Assembly: GCA_027493675.1 (NCBI GenBank)
Contig: JAOSKI010000045.1
Location: 1 to 64,000, forward strand
Direction of reading: 5' to 3'
DNA: 64,000 nucleotides
DNA from: Microthrixaceae bacterium
GTDB lineage: Bacteria; Actinomycetota; Acidimicrobiia; Acidimicrobiales; Microtrichaceae
Shown here: piece by piece, positions 45,120 through 57,793 of the stretch
How the letters are laid out: every line of letters begins with the position of its first letter
Position numbering within the stretch: position 1 is the stretch's first letter
The notes under the pieces: generated by a model
What the model was told of the DNA's origin: nothing
What the model saw: the letters and a program-made list of their open reading frames with translations, nothing else
Databases searched by the model: none
Made by a program: the position numbers and the translations under genes

Positions 45120-46502
45120 ATGTCCGAGCTCGACGACATCTTCAAGGCCTATGACGTGCGTGGCACCGTGCCCGACCAGTTGAACCCCCGCCTGGCGCGG
45201 GCGATCGGCACCGGATTCGCGGTGTTCTGCACCGAGGAGGCGGGCCGCTCGGGTGCATCGGTGCGACGTGTGATCGTGGGTCGTGACATGAGGCCATCCG
45301 GTGTCGAGCTGGTCGACGCGTTCACCGAGGGCGTAACAGCGCAGGGCATCGACGTGGTCGACATCGGCCTCGCGTCCACCGACATGTGCTACTTCGCCGC
45401 CGGTTCGCTGGATGCGCCCGCCGCCATGTTCACCGCGTCGCACAACCCGGCGGGGTACAACGGTGTCAAGTTCGCGCTGTCCGGTGCCCGCCCGGTCGGC
45501 GAGTCGACGGGGCTGGACCGCATCAAGGTGGTGGCCGAGGAGGAGCTCGGAGGTCGGCGGGAGGCTCCTGGGGTCGACGCGGGCGGCCGCAGCAGCCGCA
45601 GCGTGCTCTCGGAGTTCGTCGCCCACGTGCGGTCGTTCGTCGACGTGGGGAGCCTGGCACCCCTGAAGGTCGTCGCGGATACCGCCAACGGCATGGGCGG
45701 CCTGGTGGTACCCGCGGTGTTCGAGGGCCTGCCGATGGACCTGGAGGTGCTCTACGGCGAGCTCGACGGCACGTTCCCCAACCATCCCGCCGATCCCATC
45801 CAGCCCGAGAACACCGCCGACCTGCGTGAGCGGGTGGTGTCGGTTGGGGCCGACATCGGCCTCGCGTTCGACGGCGACGCAGACCGGGTGTTCCTGGTGG
45901 ACGAGACCGGTAGCGGCCTGTCCGGGTCGGTCACCACAGCGATCATCGCCGCGGGGATCCTCGATGCTCACCCCGGTGAGACGGTGATCCACAACCTGAT
46001 CTGCTCCAAGTCGGTGCCCGAGGTCGTGCGCGAGTACGGCGGGACCCCCGTGCGCACGAGGGTCGGCCACTCGTTCATCAAGGAGGTGATGGCCGACACG
46101 GGGGCGATATTCGGCGGCGAGCACTCGGCCCACTACTACTTCCGCGACAACTACCGGGCGGATTCGGGCCTGATCGCCGCCCTGGTGGTGATCGAGCAGA
46201 TGTCCAAGGCCGCCAAGTCGCTGTCGGAGCTGCGGGTGCCCTTCGAGCGCTACGCGGCATCCGGCGAGCTCAACACGCGGGTTGACGACCCGGCGGCGGT
46301 GATCGAGGCTGTGGCCGGCCACTACGGCGCCGAGGGCCTCGAGACGGATCGCCTCGACGGGCTCACCGTGGACGGTGGTGACTGGTGGTTCAACCTGCGG
46401 GCGTCCAACACCGAACCGTTGCTGCGACTCAACCTGGAGGCGCCGGATCCTGCCGCGTGCTCCGCCAGGGTCGCAGAGGTCCGCTCTGTCATGGCAGGCT
46501 GA
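45120..46502 (+). CDS. manB: Phosphomannomutase / phosphoglucomutase
   Basis: Intact, 460 aa. Interconverts mannose-6-phosphate and mannose-1-phosphate. MSELDDIFKAYDVRGTVPDQ is the family start; MFTASHNPAGYNGVKFAL carries the phosphoserine, GLAFDGDADRVFLVDETG the magnesium site, FGGEHSAHYYFRDNYRADSG the sugar-binding loop and NLRASNTEPLLRLNLEAP the phosphate-binding loop. Its stop shares one base with the Trm112 start (TGATG). With the SIS isomerase and guanylyltransferase it completes the route from fructose-6-phosphate to GDP-mannose; the same gene neighbours exist around M. tuberculosis pmmA. Confidence 0.93.
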   Translation: MSELDDIFKAYDVRGTVPDQLNPRLARAIGTGFAVFCTEEAGRSGASVRRVIVGRDMRPSGVELVDAFTEGVTAQGIDVVDIGLASTDMCYFAAGSLDAPAAMFTASHNPAGYNGVKFALSGARPVGESTGLDRIKVVAEEELGGRREAPGVDAGGRSSRSVLSEFVAHVRSFVDVGSLAPLKVVADTANGMGGLVVPAVFEGLPMDLEVLYGELDGTFPNHPADPIQPENTADLRERVVSVGADIGLAFDGDADRVFLVDETGSGLSGSVTTAIIAAGILDAHPGETVIHNLICSKSVPEVVREYGGTPVRTRVGHSFIKEVMADTGAIFGGEHSAHYYFRDNYRADSGLIAALVVIEQMSKAAKSLSELRVPFERYAASGELNTRVDDPAAVIEAVAGHYGAEGLETDRLDGLTVDGGDWWFNLRASNTEPLLRLNLEAPDPAACSARVAEVRSVMAG

Positions 46503-46780
46503 TGGCGATGAGCAAAGACAACGCACAATCCCCGACCGACGAACGCCTGGACCCGAGGCTGCTCGAGATCCTCGCCTGTCCCGAGGACAAGGGACCTCTG
46601 CTGTACTTCGCCGACGAGTCGGCGCTGTACAACCCGAGGCTCAAGCGCCGCTACCCGATCCGTGAGGGCATCCCTGTGATGTTGATCGACGAGGCGGTCA
46701 CGGTGGACGCCGCGGAGCACGACCGCTTGATGGCCAAGGCCGAGGCCGAGGGCATCGAAGCGAACTTCACCGCCGATTGA
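46502..46780 (+). CDS. Trm112 family protein
   Basis: About 92 aa. DPRLLEILACPEDKGPLLYF followed by NPRLKRRYPIREGIPVMLID is the Trm112/YcaR signature. Only one of the usual zinc-site cysteines (ACPED) is seen, as in many bacterial members. Bacterial Trm112 proteins act as partners or stabilisers of methyltransferases, but here the gene lies in the conserved actinobacterial place between phosphomannomutase and the SIS isomerase. ATG 46502 and ATG 46508 are both usable; the first gives the overlap with manB. Confidence 0.85.
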   Translation: MAMSKDNAQSPTDERLDPRLLEILACPEDKGPLLYFADESALYNPRLKRRYPIREGIPVMLIDEAVTVDAAEHDRLMAKAEAEGIEANFTAD

Positions 46781-46820
46781 GCGCATGACCGCTCATCCGA
46801 CAAGTGATTCGCTCATCCGT

Positions 46821-46865
46821 GAGTAGTTCGCCCATGAGTAGTTCGCCCATGAGTAGTTCACCCAT
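46821..46865. repeat. 15-bp tandem repeat, three copies
   Basis: GAGTAGTTCGCCCAT three times (third copy TTCACCCAT), with a degenerate fourth copy (GTGATTCGCTCAT) just before. It fills the gap between the Trm112 stop and the isomerase ATG. Confidence 0.88.
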
Positions 46866-46876
46866 GAGGACCGACG

Positions 46877-47932
46877 ATGACTGCTGACCTGCACCAAGCG
46901 GATTCGCTCGGCATGTTCGGCGCTACCTTCGCCCTGGCCGAGCAGATGAGCGACGCCGCCGCGGTGGCGGCAGCGGTCGAGGGCCTCCCGTCGGGGGAGG
47001 GGATCACCTCGGTGGTGATCCTCGGCATGGGTGGCAGCGGCATCGGCGGGGATGTGGCGGTCGCGGTGGCGGCTCCGGGCGCCAGGGTGCCGATCGTGGT
47101 GTCCAAGCACTACGAGTCCCCGGCGTGGGTGGGCCCCGACACGCTCGTGCTCGCCAGCTCGTTCTCGGGCAACACCGAGGAGACAGTTGCCGCAGCGACC
47201 GCCGCGGCCGAAGCAGGTGCCCGGATGGTCGTCATGGCGTCGGGCGGAGAGCTGGAACGGCTCGCGCCGGCGTGGGGTGCGCCGTTGGTGCGATTCGATG
47301 CGTCGATCCCGATGCCGCGCGCCGGCATCGGAGCGGTGTCCGTGTCACCGCTGGTGATCCTCGAACGTCTCGGCCTCATCGACGGAGTGGGCGCCCAGAT
47401 CGCCGCTGCGGTCGATCAGGTCCGTCGCCGCAGCGAGGAGCTTGCCGGTGAGGGCAATCCGGCGGCCCGCCTTGCCAGGAGGATCGGGCGGACCATGCCG
47501 TTGATCTACGGCGGGGGAGTGCTGGGCGAGGTGGCGGCGTGGCGTTGGAAGGGCCAGTTCAACGAGAACCCCAAGGTCCCCGCGTTCTGCAACCGGGTGC
47601 CCGAGCTCACCCATAACGAGGTGGCCGGATGGGCCGTGAACGGTGACGTGACCCGTCAGGTGCTGACGATGCTCATGTTGCGCCACGACTTCGAGCACCC
47701 GCAGGTCGCCCGTCGCTTCGAGTTGATCGCCGAGGCCTGCGACGAGGTGGTGGCCGACGTGCTGACGGTGCAGGCGCAGGGCGACGGACCCCTCGCGCAG
47801 TTCATGGACCTCGCCCTGGTGGGTGACGTGACCACGCTGCACCTGGCGCTGGACCTGGGCGTGGATCCCGGTCCCGTCCCGGTCCTCGACGACATCAAGG
47901 CCCGACTCGCCTCCCCCCCCCCCCGAGCTGAC
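46877..47932 (+). CDS. SIS-domain bifunctional phosphoglucose/phosphomannose isomerase
   Basis: Sugar-phosphate isomerase of about 350 aa, supplying mannose-6-phosphate to ManB. SIS domain with VVILGMGGSGIGGDVAVAVA, LASSFSGNTEETVAAATAAA; catalytic stretch GQFNENPKVPAFCNRVPELT then HNEVAGWAVNG, which matches the NENxKxPAFxxxxPELxHNE pattern of the bifunctional enzymes. The last residues VPVLDDIKARLAS run into a tract of 12 cytosines, after which the frame is unreliable; a one- or two-base change there gives a stop at about 47932, while the frame as read continues for 90 Pro-rich residues and is probably wrong. Confidence 0.87.
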
Positions 47933-48018
47933 CGTCACGCCGCGCTCACGCCGCCCTCACCCCACCCCCCCCACCCCGCCCCCACCCCGGCCCCACCCCG
48001 GTCCCGGCCTCACCATCC

Positions 48019-48067
48019 GTTCTGTGGGGTGTGCGTGGCGCTGTGCGCCACGCACACCCCACAGAAC
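48019..48067. terminator. Perfect 22-bp inverted repeat, possible terminator or mobile palindrome
   Basis: GTTCTGTGGGGTGTGCGTGG CG, five-base loop CTGTG, then the exact complement CGCCACGCACACCCCACAGA AC. It would form a very stable hairpin after the isomerase gene. There is no T run on either side, so intrinsic termination is uncertain. Confidence 0.6.
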
Positions 48068-48072
48068 GTCGG

Positions 48073-48120
48073 TCGAGGGCTCACCGTTCGAGGGGCTCAC
48101 CGTTCGAGGGGGCTCACCGC
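48073..48120. repeat. Three direct repeats with G3, G4 and G5 runs
   Basis: TCGAGGGCTCACCGT, TCGAGGGGCTCACCGT and TCGAGGGGGCTCACCGC follow each other directly. Only the G run grows, by one per copy. Confidence 0.85.
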
Positions 48121-48265
48121 CTGGGCTACACCCACCGGCGCGACCCGCGGTACCGTTGGTCCCGGCGGGCCGACCTGTACCCGGCGTCAGACGACCCCGG
48201 CCCGTCGTCACCACGACGAAGCGTGAACGGACGCGCCCCGATGGCGCAGGAGGGACAACCGAACC

Positions 48266-49708
<1,443 letters not shown>

Positions 49709-49799
49709 GCAGCCGGCGGACACGGTCCGCGGTCGAGCAGTCGCTGCTCGATCCGCAGGGCCCCGACAGGCGTACTTGTCGCGCACGGGCGCGGGTTGG

Positions 49800-49836
49800 A
49801 TAGAGGTCGTCTATTGCTCCGATAGGATCAAACGAT
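49800..49836 (+). promoter_or_regulatory. OxyR operator upstream of ahpC
   Basis: ATAG-N7-CTAT-N7-ATAG-N7-CGAT over 37 bp: ATAGAGGTCGTCTAT then TGCTCCG then ATAGGATCAAACGAT. This matches the published four-element OxyR consensus (ATAG-N7-CTAT repeated at the same spacing) with one mismatch in the last element. It ends 84 bp before the ahpC ATG, a suitable place for activation. The oxyR gene is at the end of the same operon. Confidence 0.82.
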
Positions 49837-49920
49837 CGTTTGTGTCTATCGAAACTCCCTAGGACTGGCTAGTGTGACTATCACAATTCAGGTGAACCTC
49901 ACAACGAAAGGCGACCATCC

Positions 49921-50484
49921 ATGTCCCTGATCAACACCAAGATCAAGCCGTTCTCCGCCACCGCGTTCAAGCAGGGCGAGTTCATCGACGTCACCGACGA
50001 GGACCTGGCCGGCTCCTGGGCGGTCGTGTTCTTCTACCCGGCCGACTTCACCTTCGTGTGCCCCACCGAGCTCGGCGACCTGGCCGACCACCACGAGGAG
50101 CTCAAGAGCCTCGGCGTGGAGATCTACTCGGTGTCCACCGACACCCACTTCACCCACAAGGCCTGGCACGGTTCCTCGGACACCGTCGGCAAGATCCGCT
50201 ACGCCATGATCGGCGACCCGACCATGGAGATCTCGCGCAACTTCGAGATCCTGCGCGAGGACGAGGGGCTGGCCAACCGTGGCACGTTCCTGATCGATCC
50301 CGACGGCGTGATCCAGGTGCTCGAGGTCACAGCCGAGGGCATCGGTCGTAACGCCGCCGAGCTGGTCCGCAAGGTCCGCGCCGCGATCTACGTCCGTGAG
50401 CACCCCGGCGAGGTCTGCCCCGCCAAGTGGGAAGAGGGCGATGAGACCCTCGCGCCCTCCCTGGACCTGGTCGGCAAGATCTGA
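49921..50484 (+). CDS. ahpC: Alkyl hydroperoxide reductase peroxidase subunit AhpC
   Basis: Intact, 187 aa, typical 2-Cys peroxiredoxin. Reduces hydrogen peroxide and organic peroxides. [20 protein letters not shown] has the peroxidatic Cys with its Thr, and [17 protein letters not shown] the resolving Cys near the C-terminus. [20 protein letters not shown] and [19 protein letters not shown] are as in enterobacterial AhpC rather than the AhpD-linked mycobacterial type. It has an OxyR box upstream and ahpF 95 bp downstream. Confidence 0.97.
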   Translation: MSLINTKIKPFSATAFKQGEFIDVTDEDLAGSWAVVFFYPADFTFVCPTELGDLADHHEELKSLGVEIYSVSTDTHFTHKAWHGSSDTVGKIRYAMIGDPTMEISRNFEILREDEGLANRGTFLIDPDGVIQVLEVTAEGIGRNAAELVRKVRAAIYVREHPGEVCPAKWEEGDETLAPSLDLVGKI

Positions 50485-50578
50485 TCTTCGCCCCGGACGG
50501 TCGTGGTGGGCTCGGCGATGCCGGCCCACCACGACCTGATCCGCCGCAACCCCCTCCCCACCTGCACAGGAGTGCGTC

Positions 50579-52166
50579 ATGCTCGATGCCAACCTCACCG
50601 AACAGCTCAAGGGTCACCTGACCAAGGTGACGCGGCCGGTCGAACTGGTCGCCTCGCTCGACGACGGCCCGAAGTCGGCCGAGCTGTGGGACCTGCTGAG
50701 CGAGATCGCGGCCCTTTCGGATCAGGTCACCCTGCGTCGCAGCGACGAGCCGGCTGAGCGCACCCCGGCGTTCTCCATCGTGCGTGTGGGCAGCGACGTG
50801 TCGGTGAGCTTCGCGGGCATCCCCATGGGCCACGAGTTCACCTCGCTGGTGCTCGCGCTGCTGCACGTCGGCGGACATCCGCCCGCGGTCGCCGACGGCG
50901 TCGCCACCGCGGTCGAGGAGCTCGAAGGGGAGTTCCACTTCGAGACCTACATGTCGTTGTCGTGCCAGAACTGCCCCGACGTGGTCCAGGCGCTCAACGC
51001 CATGAGCGTGCTCAACCCGAACATCACCCACGTGGCCATCGACGGTGCGCTGTTCCCCGAGGAGGTGCAGCGCCACAACGTGCTGGCGGTGCCCGCGGTG
51101 ATGCTCAACGGCGAGGTGTTCGGCCACGGGCGCATGACCCTCGAGGAGATCCTCGGCAGGCTCGACACCGGGGCCGCGGACCGCGAGGCGCGCGCATCGA
51201 CGCCCTCGAACCGTTGGACGTGCTGGTGGTCGGCGGGGGTCCAGCCGGGGCGTCGGCGGCGATCTACGCCGCGCGCAAGGGGATCTCCACGGGCATCGTC
51301 GCAGAGCGCTTCGGCGGGCAGGTGCTCGACACGATGAGCATCGAGAACCTCATCTCGGTGCCTTACACCGAGGGCCCCAAGCTCGCTTCCGCGCTCGAGG
51401 CGCATGTGTCGGAGTACGACGTCGACGTGATGCACAACCAGCGTGTGTCCAAGCTGGTGGGGGCGTCGCAGCCCGGTGGGCTCGCGACCGTCGAGTTGGC
51501 CAGCGGTGCCACGCTACAGGCGCGCACGGTCATCCTGGCCACCGGTGCACGTTGGCGTGGCCTGGGGCTTCCGGTGAGGCGGAGTACCGCAACCGGGGTG
51601 TGACCAACTGCCCGCACTGCGACGGGCCGCTGTTCAAGGGCAAGCCGGTGGCGGTGGTCGGAGGTGGCAACTCCGGGGTGGAGGCGGCGATCGACCTCGC
51701 CGGCGTGGTCGGCCACGTGACGCTCGTGGAGTTCCAGGACCAGCTGCTGGCCGACGACGTGCTCCAGGCCAAGCTCCGCAGCCTCGACAACGTGGACGTG
51801 ATCACCGCAGCGGCCACGACCGAGATCATCGGTGACGGCGAGCGCGTGACAACCCTGCGCTACGAGGACCGTGCTTCGGGTGAGAGCCACGACGTGGCAC
51901 TCGCCGGGGTGTTCATCCAGATCGGCCTGCTGCCGAACACCGAGTTCCTCGCCGGAGCGGTCGAGCTCACCGAGCGAGGCGAGGTCGTCATCGACTCCCG
52001 TGGTGCCACGTCGGTGCCGGGTGTGTTCGCGGCCGGCGACTGCACCACGGTGCCCTACAAGCAGATCGTGATCTCCATGGGCTCGGGTGCGACCGCAGCG
52101 CTCTCCGCGTTCGACCACCTGATCCGCACCTCGGCACCCAGTGCCGACGCCGCCTCCCGTACGTGA
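50579..52166 (+). CDS. ahpF: Alkyl hydroperoxide reductase flavoprotein AhpF
   Basis: NADH-dependent FAD enzyme that re-reduces AhpC. The N-terminal double thioredoxin-fold domain has [20 protein letters not shown] with its CxxC pair; the C-terminal thioredoxin-reductase-like part has [20 protein letters not shown], the active-site [34 protein letters not shown] and [20 protein letters not shown]. Two indels (near 51195 and 51575) break the frame; total about 528 aa, the AhpF length. The stop overlaps the oxyR GTG by GTGA. AhpF is unusual in actinobacteria, where AhpC commonly uses AhpD. Confidence 0.93.
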
Positions 52167-53066
52167 ACCTTCAGGAGCTCCGCTACCTGGTCGCGGTCGA
52201 CGACCATCGCCACTTCGGCCGGGCCGCGGAGGCCTGCTTCGTCAGCCAGCCGACGCTCTCCACCCAGCTGCGAAAGCTGGAGTCCGAGCTCGGTGTGGAG
52301 CTCTTCGAGCGGGCTCCCCGGCGGATCGTGCCCACCGAGACGGGCCGGCGGGTGATCGAACGGGCGCGCGCTGTGCTGGGTGAGGTCGACCAGATCGAGG
52401 CGATCGCCCGTTCCGCCGGCGAGCCCGGCGCGGCGACGTTGCGCATCGGGGTGTTCCCGACGCTCGCCCCCTACCTGTTGCCCCACGTCGTGGCGACCCT
52501 GCACGAGCGATTCGAGCGTGCCGAGATCCTCTGGGTGGAGGAGAAGACCGAGGATGTGGTGGCGGGCCTGGTGGCGGGACGCCTGGACGCGGCCCTGTTG
52601 GCCCTGCCCATCGGCGAGGCGCAGCTGCACTGCGAGGAGCTGTTCTCGGAGGACTTCGTGCTCGCTGTGGGGGCGCGACCACCCACTCGCAGGTTCGTCC
52701 TCGGTGGATCCAGCGGTGCTGGCGGGGACCGAGGTGCTGTTGCTCACCGACGGGCACTGCCCTACGCGACCAGGCGCTGGAGGTCTGTTCGATGGCCGGG
52801 GCGGCGGAGCGGCGGGGGTTCCGTGCCACGAGCCTGGAGACGCTCCGCCAGATGGTCGCCGCAGGCTGGGGGTGACCCTGTTGCCGAAGATGTCGGTCAG
52901 CCCACCGGTCCCTGAGAACCCCGGGGTGTGCACGGTGCCCTTCACCGCTCCGGCGCCCAACCGGCGCATAGCGATGTTCTGGCGGCCCAGCAGCGTGCAC
53001 GCGGAGCTGCTCACCGAGATGTGCACGGTCTTCCGCGAGCTGCCCGATGACCTGCTTCGGTCCTGA
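52163..53066 (+). CDS. oxyR: OxyR, LysR-type peroxide-sensing regulator
   Basis: LysR regulator of about 300 aa. N-terminal winged helix [20 protein letters not shown] and [20 protein letters not shown]. In the sensing domain the reconstructed stretch reads [13 protein letters not shown] once one extra C at 52760 is removed; E. coli OxyR has GHCLRDQAMGFC, whose two cysteines (199 and 208) form the peroxide-sensing disulfide, with the same nine-residue spacing. Indels near 52678, 52760 and 52868. GTG 52163 overlaps the ahpF stop. It should bind the operator at 49800 and control its own operon. Confidence 0.92.
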
Positions 53067-53138
53067 GCGCCGCACGAGGCACGATCCGAAGGAGCTCCGA
53101 GGGCAGGGCGCCCATCGGTGGGGCGCTAGTTTCACCGG

Positions 53139-54032
53139 ATGGACGAACCTCGACGGCAAGGTGGGGGTGATCACCGGTGCTGCCTCCGGCATCGGACGCG
53201 CGATGGCCGTGGCCTTCGCGGGGGAGGGCATGCACCTGGCGCTCGCCGACATCGAGGCCGAGCCGCTGGAGGAGACCGCCGAGATGGTGCGCGCGGATGG
53301 TGTGAACGCCATCGTCGTGCCAACCGACGTGAGCGACGCCGACGCCGTCGAGCACCTGGCGCAGCGCACCGTCTCGGAGCTCGGAGCGCTGCACCTTGCG
53401 TGCAACAACGCCGATGTCTCCGGTGGTGGGCTCACCTGGGAGATCGACCTGCAGACCTGGCAGTGGGTGCTGGGGTGAACCTGTTCGGGGTGATTCACGG
53501 CGTGCGCAGCTTCACGCCGCGGATCGTCGCGTCCGGTGGCGGCCACATCGTGAACACCGCGTCGATGGCCGGGCTCACCTCACCGCCGGGGATGTCGCCC
53601 CTGACAACGTCTCCAAGCACGCGATCGTCACCCTGTCCGAGGCGCTGGCGGTGGAGCTGTCGATGACACATCCCGAGGTCGGCGTGTCGGTGCTGTGCCC
53701 GGGCTGGTGCGCACCCGGATACATGAGGCCGACCGCAACCGTCCTGCGATCCGGCGGTCCCCATCGACGAGGCGGCGGTCGACGCCGAGGAGCAGGCGGC
53801 ACTGGACGCCATGCGTGACATGGTGGCCGCCCTAATCGAAGGCGGCCTGGACCCCGCGGCGGTGGCCGACCAGGTGGTCGATGCGGTGCGTGAGCGCCGG
53901 CCGTGGGTGCTCACCCATCCCGACTGGATGGACATGGTCCGCAGCCGCACCGAGCGGATCATCGCCGAGGAGCCCCCGCCGCCGACATGCCCCCGGCTTC
54001 GACTGACCCCCAAGCGAACTGACCCCCAGCGA
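53139..54032 (+). CDS. Short-chain dehydrogenase/reductase
   Basis: Classical SDR of about 290 aa. The start is ATG 53139 if one G is removed, giving MTNLDGKVGVITGAASGIGR with the cofactor turn TGxxxGIG. NAIVVPTDVSDADAVEHLAQ and LHLACNNADVSGGGLTWEID follow, then HIVNTASMAGLTSPPGMSP. The catalytic motif is expected as YNVSKHAIVTLSEALAVELS; the sequence as given has DNVSKH because the Tyr codon coincides with an indel near 53604. Further indels near 53476 and 53710. The C-terminus (ERRPWVLTHPDWMDMVRSRT) resembles SDRs acting on lipids or steroids in actinobacteria. Substrate unknown. Confidence 0.82.
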
Positions 54033-54110
54033 ACTGACCCCCAGCGAACTGGCCCCCAAGATGGTGGGCCACCGCATTGGTGGCTGTCGCCCTTCAGTTC
54101 GCTGGGAGAG
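54002..54110. repeat. 15-bp tandem repeat with inverted copy, possible terminator
   Basis: ACTGACCCCCAAGCGA, ACTGACCCCCAGCGA, ACTGACCCCCAGCGA and ACTGGCCCCC run from 54002 to 54055. An inverted copy, TTCAGTTCGCTGGGA, occurs at 54093-54107, so the region can fold into a long hairpin between the converging SDR and comF genes. Confidence 0.72.
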
Positions 54111-54122
54111 AGGTGATCGCTC

Positions 54123-54839
54123 TCAGGGGGTGATGGCGATGGCGGCGCCGATCACCGATGCCGCACCGGCCCCGCGCAGGGCCGTGGCTGCAGCCGACAT
54201 CGTGGCGCCGGTGGTGACGACGTCGTCGACCAGCACCACGTACCGTGCAGCGCGCGGACGGTGTGCGCTCGGGGCGGACCTCCGCCGACCCGGCGGCGCT
54301 GAAGGTCGGGTTCGCCCGGCGGTGGGCCACGTCGAGGCCCATCTGCGCATCGCTGGTACGCCGCAGGCAACGCCGGGCCCGCAACCCCATCGCGCGGGCC
54401 ACCGCTGCGGCGAGGACCTGGTGACTGGTCGTAGCTCGCGGTGTCGCCGGCGCCGGGGGGTGGTGGGTGCCCAGGTGACTCCTGAGAGGGGAGGCCCGGG
54501 CGTGCGGGTGGTGACCACGAGGTCCTCTGCAGCAGACGGCCTGTCCCCGTAGCCTTGATCGTCGGCTGCGTGCCTCGCAGCGCCTACGAGCTCGACGGCG
54601 ATCGCCTCGGCGAGAGCGGTGCCCAGCAGCGGGACACCGTCACGGCGGTTACCCTGCTTGAGCGCCAGCACGAGCCGCCGACCCGCACCCTCGTAGGCGC
54701 AGATCGCGCGGAGGGAATCGATGCCCGCAGGGGGATCGATGTTGCACGGCGGTTCGAGCCGCTGCACGCAGGCTCCGCACAGGCTGCAACCCGGCTCGTC
54801 GCAGAGCATGCAACTCGGTGGGAACAGCAGATCCAACAT
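54123..54839 (-). CDS. ComF family protein (phosphoribosyltransferase fold)
   Basis: [20 protein letters not shown] with CxxC pairs CMLC and CGAC forms the ComF zinc finger; [20 protein letters not shown] is the conserved middle. The C-terminal phosphoribosyltransferase loop [20 protein letters not shown] is intact in the last frame. The centre (54300-54560) is scrambled by two or more indels. ComF proteins aid DNA uptake in some bacteria, but in actinobacteria they are widespread without proven competence. In M. tuberculosis a ComF homologue also lies next to secA1. It is divergent from secA. Confidence 0.85.
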   Translation of the reverse strand: MLDLLFPPSCMLCDEPGCSLCGACVQRLEPPCNIDPPAGIDSLRAICAYEGAGRRLVLALKQGNRRDGVPLLGTALAEAIAVELVGAARHAADDQGYGDRPSAAEDLVVTTRTPGPPLSGVTWAPTTPRRRRHRELRPVTRSSPQRWPARWGCGPGVACGVPAMRRWASTWPTAGRTRPSAPPGRRRSAPSAHRPRAARYVVLVDDVVTTGATMSAAATALRGAGAASVIGAAIAITP

Positions 54840-54902
54840 CGGCGGCAACCTACCCGGGTGCTGCGACACCGGGATCGGTGGCTCCGGGCCCCGGTTCGGC
54901 CC

Positions 54903-54946
54903 GTCACGGTGGTACTGCACGCCTGTCACGGTGGTGCTGCACGGAA
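54903..54946. repeat. 22-bp tandem repeat upstream of secA
   Basis: GTCACGGTGGTACTGCACGC CT followed by GTCACGGTGGTGCTGCACGG AA. The pair lies 27 bp before the secA ATG and between the divergent comF and secA starts, so it could be a protein-binding site. Confidence 0.75.
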
Positions 54947-54973
54947 CCCGCACGTCGGTAGAGTGGTCGCGCT

Positions 54974-57788
<2,815 letters not shown>

Positions 57789-57793
57789 GCACC

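Larger units (their letters stand above)
47913..48265. other. Intergenic stretch with poly-C, palindrome and stepwise repeats
   Basis: No gene is supported between the isomerase and ahcY. The stretch holds C12 (47913-47924), a C/CA-rich low-complexity run to about 48005, a perfect 22 bp inverted repeat (48019-48067), three repeats with growing G runs (48073-48120), and then a plain 145 bp leader to ahcY with AGGAGGG eleven bases before the ATG. I looked for an S-adenosylhomocysteine riboswitch in the leader and did not see the core motifs. Confidence 0.75.

Noticed and set aside
43572-46526. A 984 aa open frame on the minus strand
   Set aside because: It is the antisense shadow of the GtrA-GT2, phosphomannomutase and membrane-protein genes, all of which have clear motifs on the plus strand. 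High GC makes such long shadows common.
48121-48265. S-adenosylhomocysteine riboswitch before ahcY
   Set aside because: The leader lacks the conserved GAGG-GCGCUGC core and pairing expected for that class. The sequence is GC-rich without the motif.
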